DNA from: Singulisphaera sp. GP187
Lineage (GTDB): Bacteria > Planctomycetota > Phycisphaerae > Phycisphaerales > SM1A02
Reading direction: 5' to 3'
Length of the DNA: 48,858 nt
Assembly: GCA_945888705.1 (NCBI GenBank)
Contig: CAMDAQ010000003.1
Span: forward strand, 1 to 48,858
Positions within the stretch are counted from its first letter, which is position 1, and each line of letters starts with the position of its first letter. A model generated the notes under the pieces. It had not been told where the DNA came from, made no database searches, and saw only the letters and a program-made list of their open reading frames with translations. This document shows positions 47,345 to 48,858 of this stretch, piece after piece. The translations under genes and the position numbers were made by a program.

Positions 47345-48007
47345 TTACTGCGCCGCTGCACCGTACTGCGCGCGGTACGCAGCGATGCGGCTGCGGTCGG
47401 CATCGGTCAGGCGCGAACCCAGATGCTCCACCACCTCGTCGATGGTGACGATCGCCGCAGTCGGCATGCCGAATTCGTGGCCGACCTCGGCGAGTGCCGT
47501 GCGAGTCGATGACTCGCTCGCTCGCTCCTGCCGGTCGACCGAGACCACCAGGCCCGCCAGCGACACGCGCGCCGCCGCGCGCAGCACGGGCACGGTTTCG
47601 CGGATCGACGTGCCGGCGGTGGTGACATCCTCGACGATCAGCACGCGGTCCCCGTCCTTCAGGCTCCGGCCCACGAGCACGCCACCCTCACCGTGGTCCT
47701 TCGCTTCCTTGCGGTTGAAGCAGAACTCGACCTCGCGGCCGCGCTCGGCGAAGGCCATCGCCACGGCCACGACCAAGGGAATGCCCTTGTACGCAGGACC
47801 GAACAGGCAATCGAACCCGCCCGGGAACGAGCGCTCGATCGCATCGGCGTAGGCCCGACCGAGCTCGACCAGGTGCACGCCGGACCGGTAGCGGCCCGTG
47901 TTGACGAAGTACGGCGTCTTGCGACCGCTCTTGGTGGTGAAGTCGCCGAAGGTGAGCACCCCGGCATCAACCATGAAGTCAATGAAGCGCCGCTGGCTGT
48001 CGTGCAT
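47345..48007 (-). CDS. pyrE: Orotate phosphoribosyltransferase
   Basis: PyrE adds phosphoribose from PRPP to orotate in pyrimidine synthesis. The 220-residue protein shows FTTKSGRKTPYFVNTGRY near the start, the domain block CLFGPAYKGIPLVVAVAMAF and EVEFCFNRKEAKDHGEGG with the flexible catalytic loop. The PRPP-binding signature is DRVLIVEDVTTAGTSIRE. All are standard. The ORF track merges it with the frame upstream into 409 residues; I use the ATG at 48007, which begins the conserved domain and has TAGCAT 7 bases before it on the minus strand. The fucosidase gene follows by 7 bases. Confidence 0.95.
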   Translation of the reverse strand: MHDSQRRFIDFMVDAGVLTFGDFTTKSGRKTPYFVNTGRYRSGVHLVELGRAYADAIERSFPGGFDCLFGPAYKGIPLVVAVAMAFAERGREVEFCFNRKEAKDHGEGGVLVGRSLKDGDRVLIVEDVTTAGTSIRETVPVLRAAARVSLAGLVVSVDRQERASESSTRTALAEVGHEFGMPTAAIVTIDEVVEHLGSRLTDADRSRIAAYRAQYGAAAQ

Positions 48008-48014
48008 GGGGACG

Positions 48015-48020
48015 ATGCTA
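48015..48020 (-). promoter_or_regulatory. -10 box (TAGCAT) of pyrE
   Basis: On the minus strand TAGCAT is followed by 7 bases and the pyrE ATG at 48007. The box lies in the 20-base gap after the stop of the next upstream gene. Confidence 0.4.
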
Positions 48021-48027
48021 GCCGCGG

Positions 48028-48858
48028 CTACCGCACGACCACCGGGCAGGACTTCTCCCACGCGAGCATGCCGCCGGCCATGTTCGTGCAGTCGTAGCCA
48101 TGGCGCGCGAGCAGCGAGCACGCCCGCGCCGAGCGCGCCCCGCTGCGGCAGTGCACCAGGATGTGGCGATCGCGTGGCACCTCGGCAAGCCGCGAGAGCA
48201 AGCGCGTGTGCGCGATGTTCAGCGCACCATCGATCGCGCCCTCGCGGTGCTCGGCGGCGCGACGCACATCCAGCACGAACGGTTGCTGCCCACCGATCAT
48301 GCGCTGTGCCTGGTCGACGCTGACCTCCTTGGTCGTCGCGAGCGCACCGCCGGCGGCAGCGAAGGCCTCGATGTCCTTGGGTTCGCACCAGCCGTGGAAG
48401 CGGTCGAGGCCGACGCGGATCAGGTCGCGCACCGCCTCGTCGAGCCGAGCGGCCTCGACGATGAGCAGCATCGGCTCGTCCTCGGCGATCAGGGAGCCCG
48501 CATCGGTGTTGAAGGTCGAGGCCAGCGGCAGGTGCAGCGCACCCGGCAGGTGCCCGGCCTTGAACGCCGTCCAAGCCCGGGTGTCGATGATCGCCACCTT
48601 GGAGCCATCGATGGCCTTGAGCCCATCAAGCCCGATACGTGCAGGCTTGGGGATGCCGCCCCCGCCAGCGATGCCAAGCACGCGCGGGCCAATCTTGTTG
48701 TCGCGCTTCATGCGGGCGAAGTAGAGCGGCGGCTCCGGCTGCGCATCGAGGATGAAGTCGACGAAGCCCTGCTCGGTCTTCGCTGCGAGCACCGAGGGAT
48801 TGAACATCTTCTCGTAGCCGACCGTCGTCGTGGGCACCGCGCCAAGCGCCTTGCCGCA
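48028..48858 (-). CDS. Metallo-beta-lactamase fold / double rhodanese protein, N-terminus cut by window edge
   Basis: The visible ~276 residues are the end of a larger protein. The first residues in the window (CGKALGAVPTTTVGYEKMFN, then FVDFILDAQPEPPLYFARMKRDN) match the tail of the metallo-beta-lactamase domain in persulfide-dioxygenase-like proteins. Two rhodanese domains follow. The first (about AIIDTRAWTAFKAGHLPGALHL) has no Cys where the active site would be (LLIVEAARLDEA); the second has the active loop HCRSGARSARAC. It would oxidise or transfer sulfane sulfur. Most of the catalytic metal-binding part is outside the window. The ORF track start at 48837 is internal. Confidence 0.85.
   Translation of the reverse strand, partial: CGKALGAVPTTTVGYEKMFNPSVLAAKTEQGFVDFILDAQPEPPLYFARMKRDNKIGPRVLGIAGGGGIPKPARIGLDGLKAIDGSKVAIIDTRAWTAFKAGHLPGALHLPLASTFNTDAGSLIAEDEPMLLIVEAARLDEAVRDLIRVGLDRFHGWCEPKDIEAFAAAGGALATTKEVSVDQAQRMIGGQQPFVLDVRRAAEHREGAIDGALNIAHTRLLSRLAEVPRDRHILVHCRSGARSARACSLLARHGYDCTNMAGGMLAWEKSCPVVVR

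Noticed and set aside
45770-47512. 580-residue plus-strand ORF opposite the fucosidase and pyrE
   Set aside because: Antisense shadow; the minus-strand frames contain clear GH29 and PRPP-binding motifs.
47345-48574. 409-residue fusion of PyrE with an upstream domain
   Set aside because: The upstream part is an out-of-frame read of the rhodanese gene; PyrE starts at 48007.

Overview
The window is a GC-rich chromosomal segment that most resembles a planctomycete, probably of the Phycisphaerae. This is inferred from gene content: an LpxC-FabZ fusion, a lipid A / outer-membrane biogenesis operon, a UVR-motif protein of planctomycete type, CXXC...CPECG zinc-ribbon membrane proteins, a PEP-CTERM-like secreted protein, a dockerin-like tail on a heme protein, a sulfatase and a GH29 fucosidase. 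No rRNA or ribosomal-protein marker is present, so the placement is only moderately secure.

Layout. 1-15 kb is a housekeeping core: class II DAHP synthase (cut by the left edge), tRNA-Leu(UAG), a DoxX-like membrane protein, a UVR-motif protein, a sigma-70 factor, GcvT, then a tight co-directional cluster bamA - ompH - ompH - lpxD - lpxC/fabZ - lpxA - unknown, followed by an M24 peptidase and EttA on the opposite strand. The cluster couples outer-membrane protein assembly to lipid A synthesis, so this lineage has a Gram-negative-type outer membrane.

15-28 kb is an accessory island starting at an initiator tRNA. A ~360-bp non-coding repeat that begins at the tRNA 3' end recurs at 17.6 kb and 23.3 kb; a degenerate left part lies at 24.7 kb and a diverged right part at 27.9 kb. 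Between the copies lie small cargo blocks: an exported protein, a zinc-ribbon membrane protein, an O-methyltransferase, DUF3088, a winged-helix/membrane protein pair, a serine protease, a HigBA-like toxin-antitoxin pair, an MNT-HEPN pair, a PEP-CTERM-like protein and gene fragments (HicB, DinB, nucleotidyltransferase, lipoprotein). I see no integrase or transposase.

26.6-39.5 kb holds secreted and metabolic genes: a di-heme lipoprotein, a beta-propeller/di-heme/dockerin-like protein, a divergent AroE-like dehydrogenase behind a 17-codon upstream ORF, two acyl desaturases, DinB, a sensor-type propeller lipoprotein, an amidase and a sulfatase. At 39.5-40.8 kb a DUF4143-type ATPase sits between two identical 68-bp copies of the 3' end of the neighbouring GNAT gene. 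41.3-45.3 kb is a stressosome operon: globin-type RsbR, RsbS, a fused RsbT-RsbX protein, and a GAF/HD-GYP output. The right end holds an alpha-L-fucosidase, PyrE and the C-terminal part of a metallo-beta-lactamase/rhodanese protein.

Two genome-wide habits are visible. Many genes have a TANNNT box only 5-10 bases before the start codon, which suggests leaderless mRNAs. A family of GC-rich hairpins ending in TTCGYGTTT-like tails recurs as terminators in and around the island.
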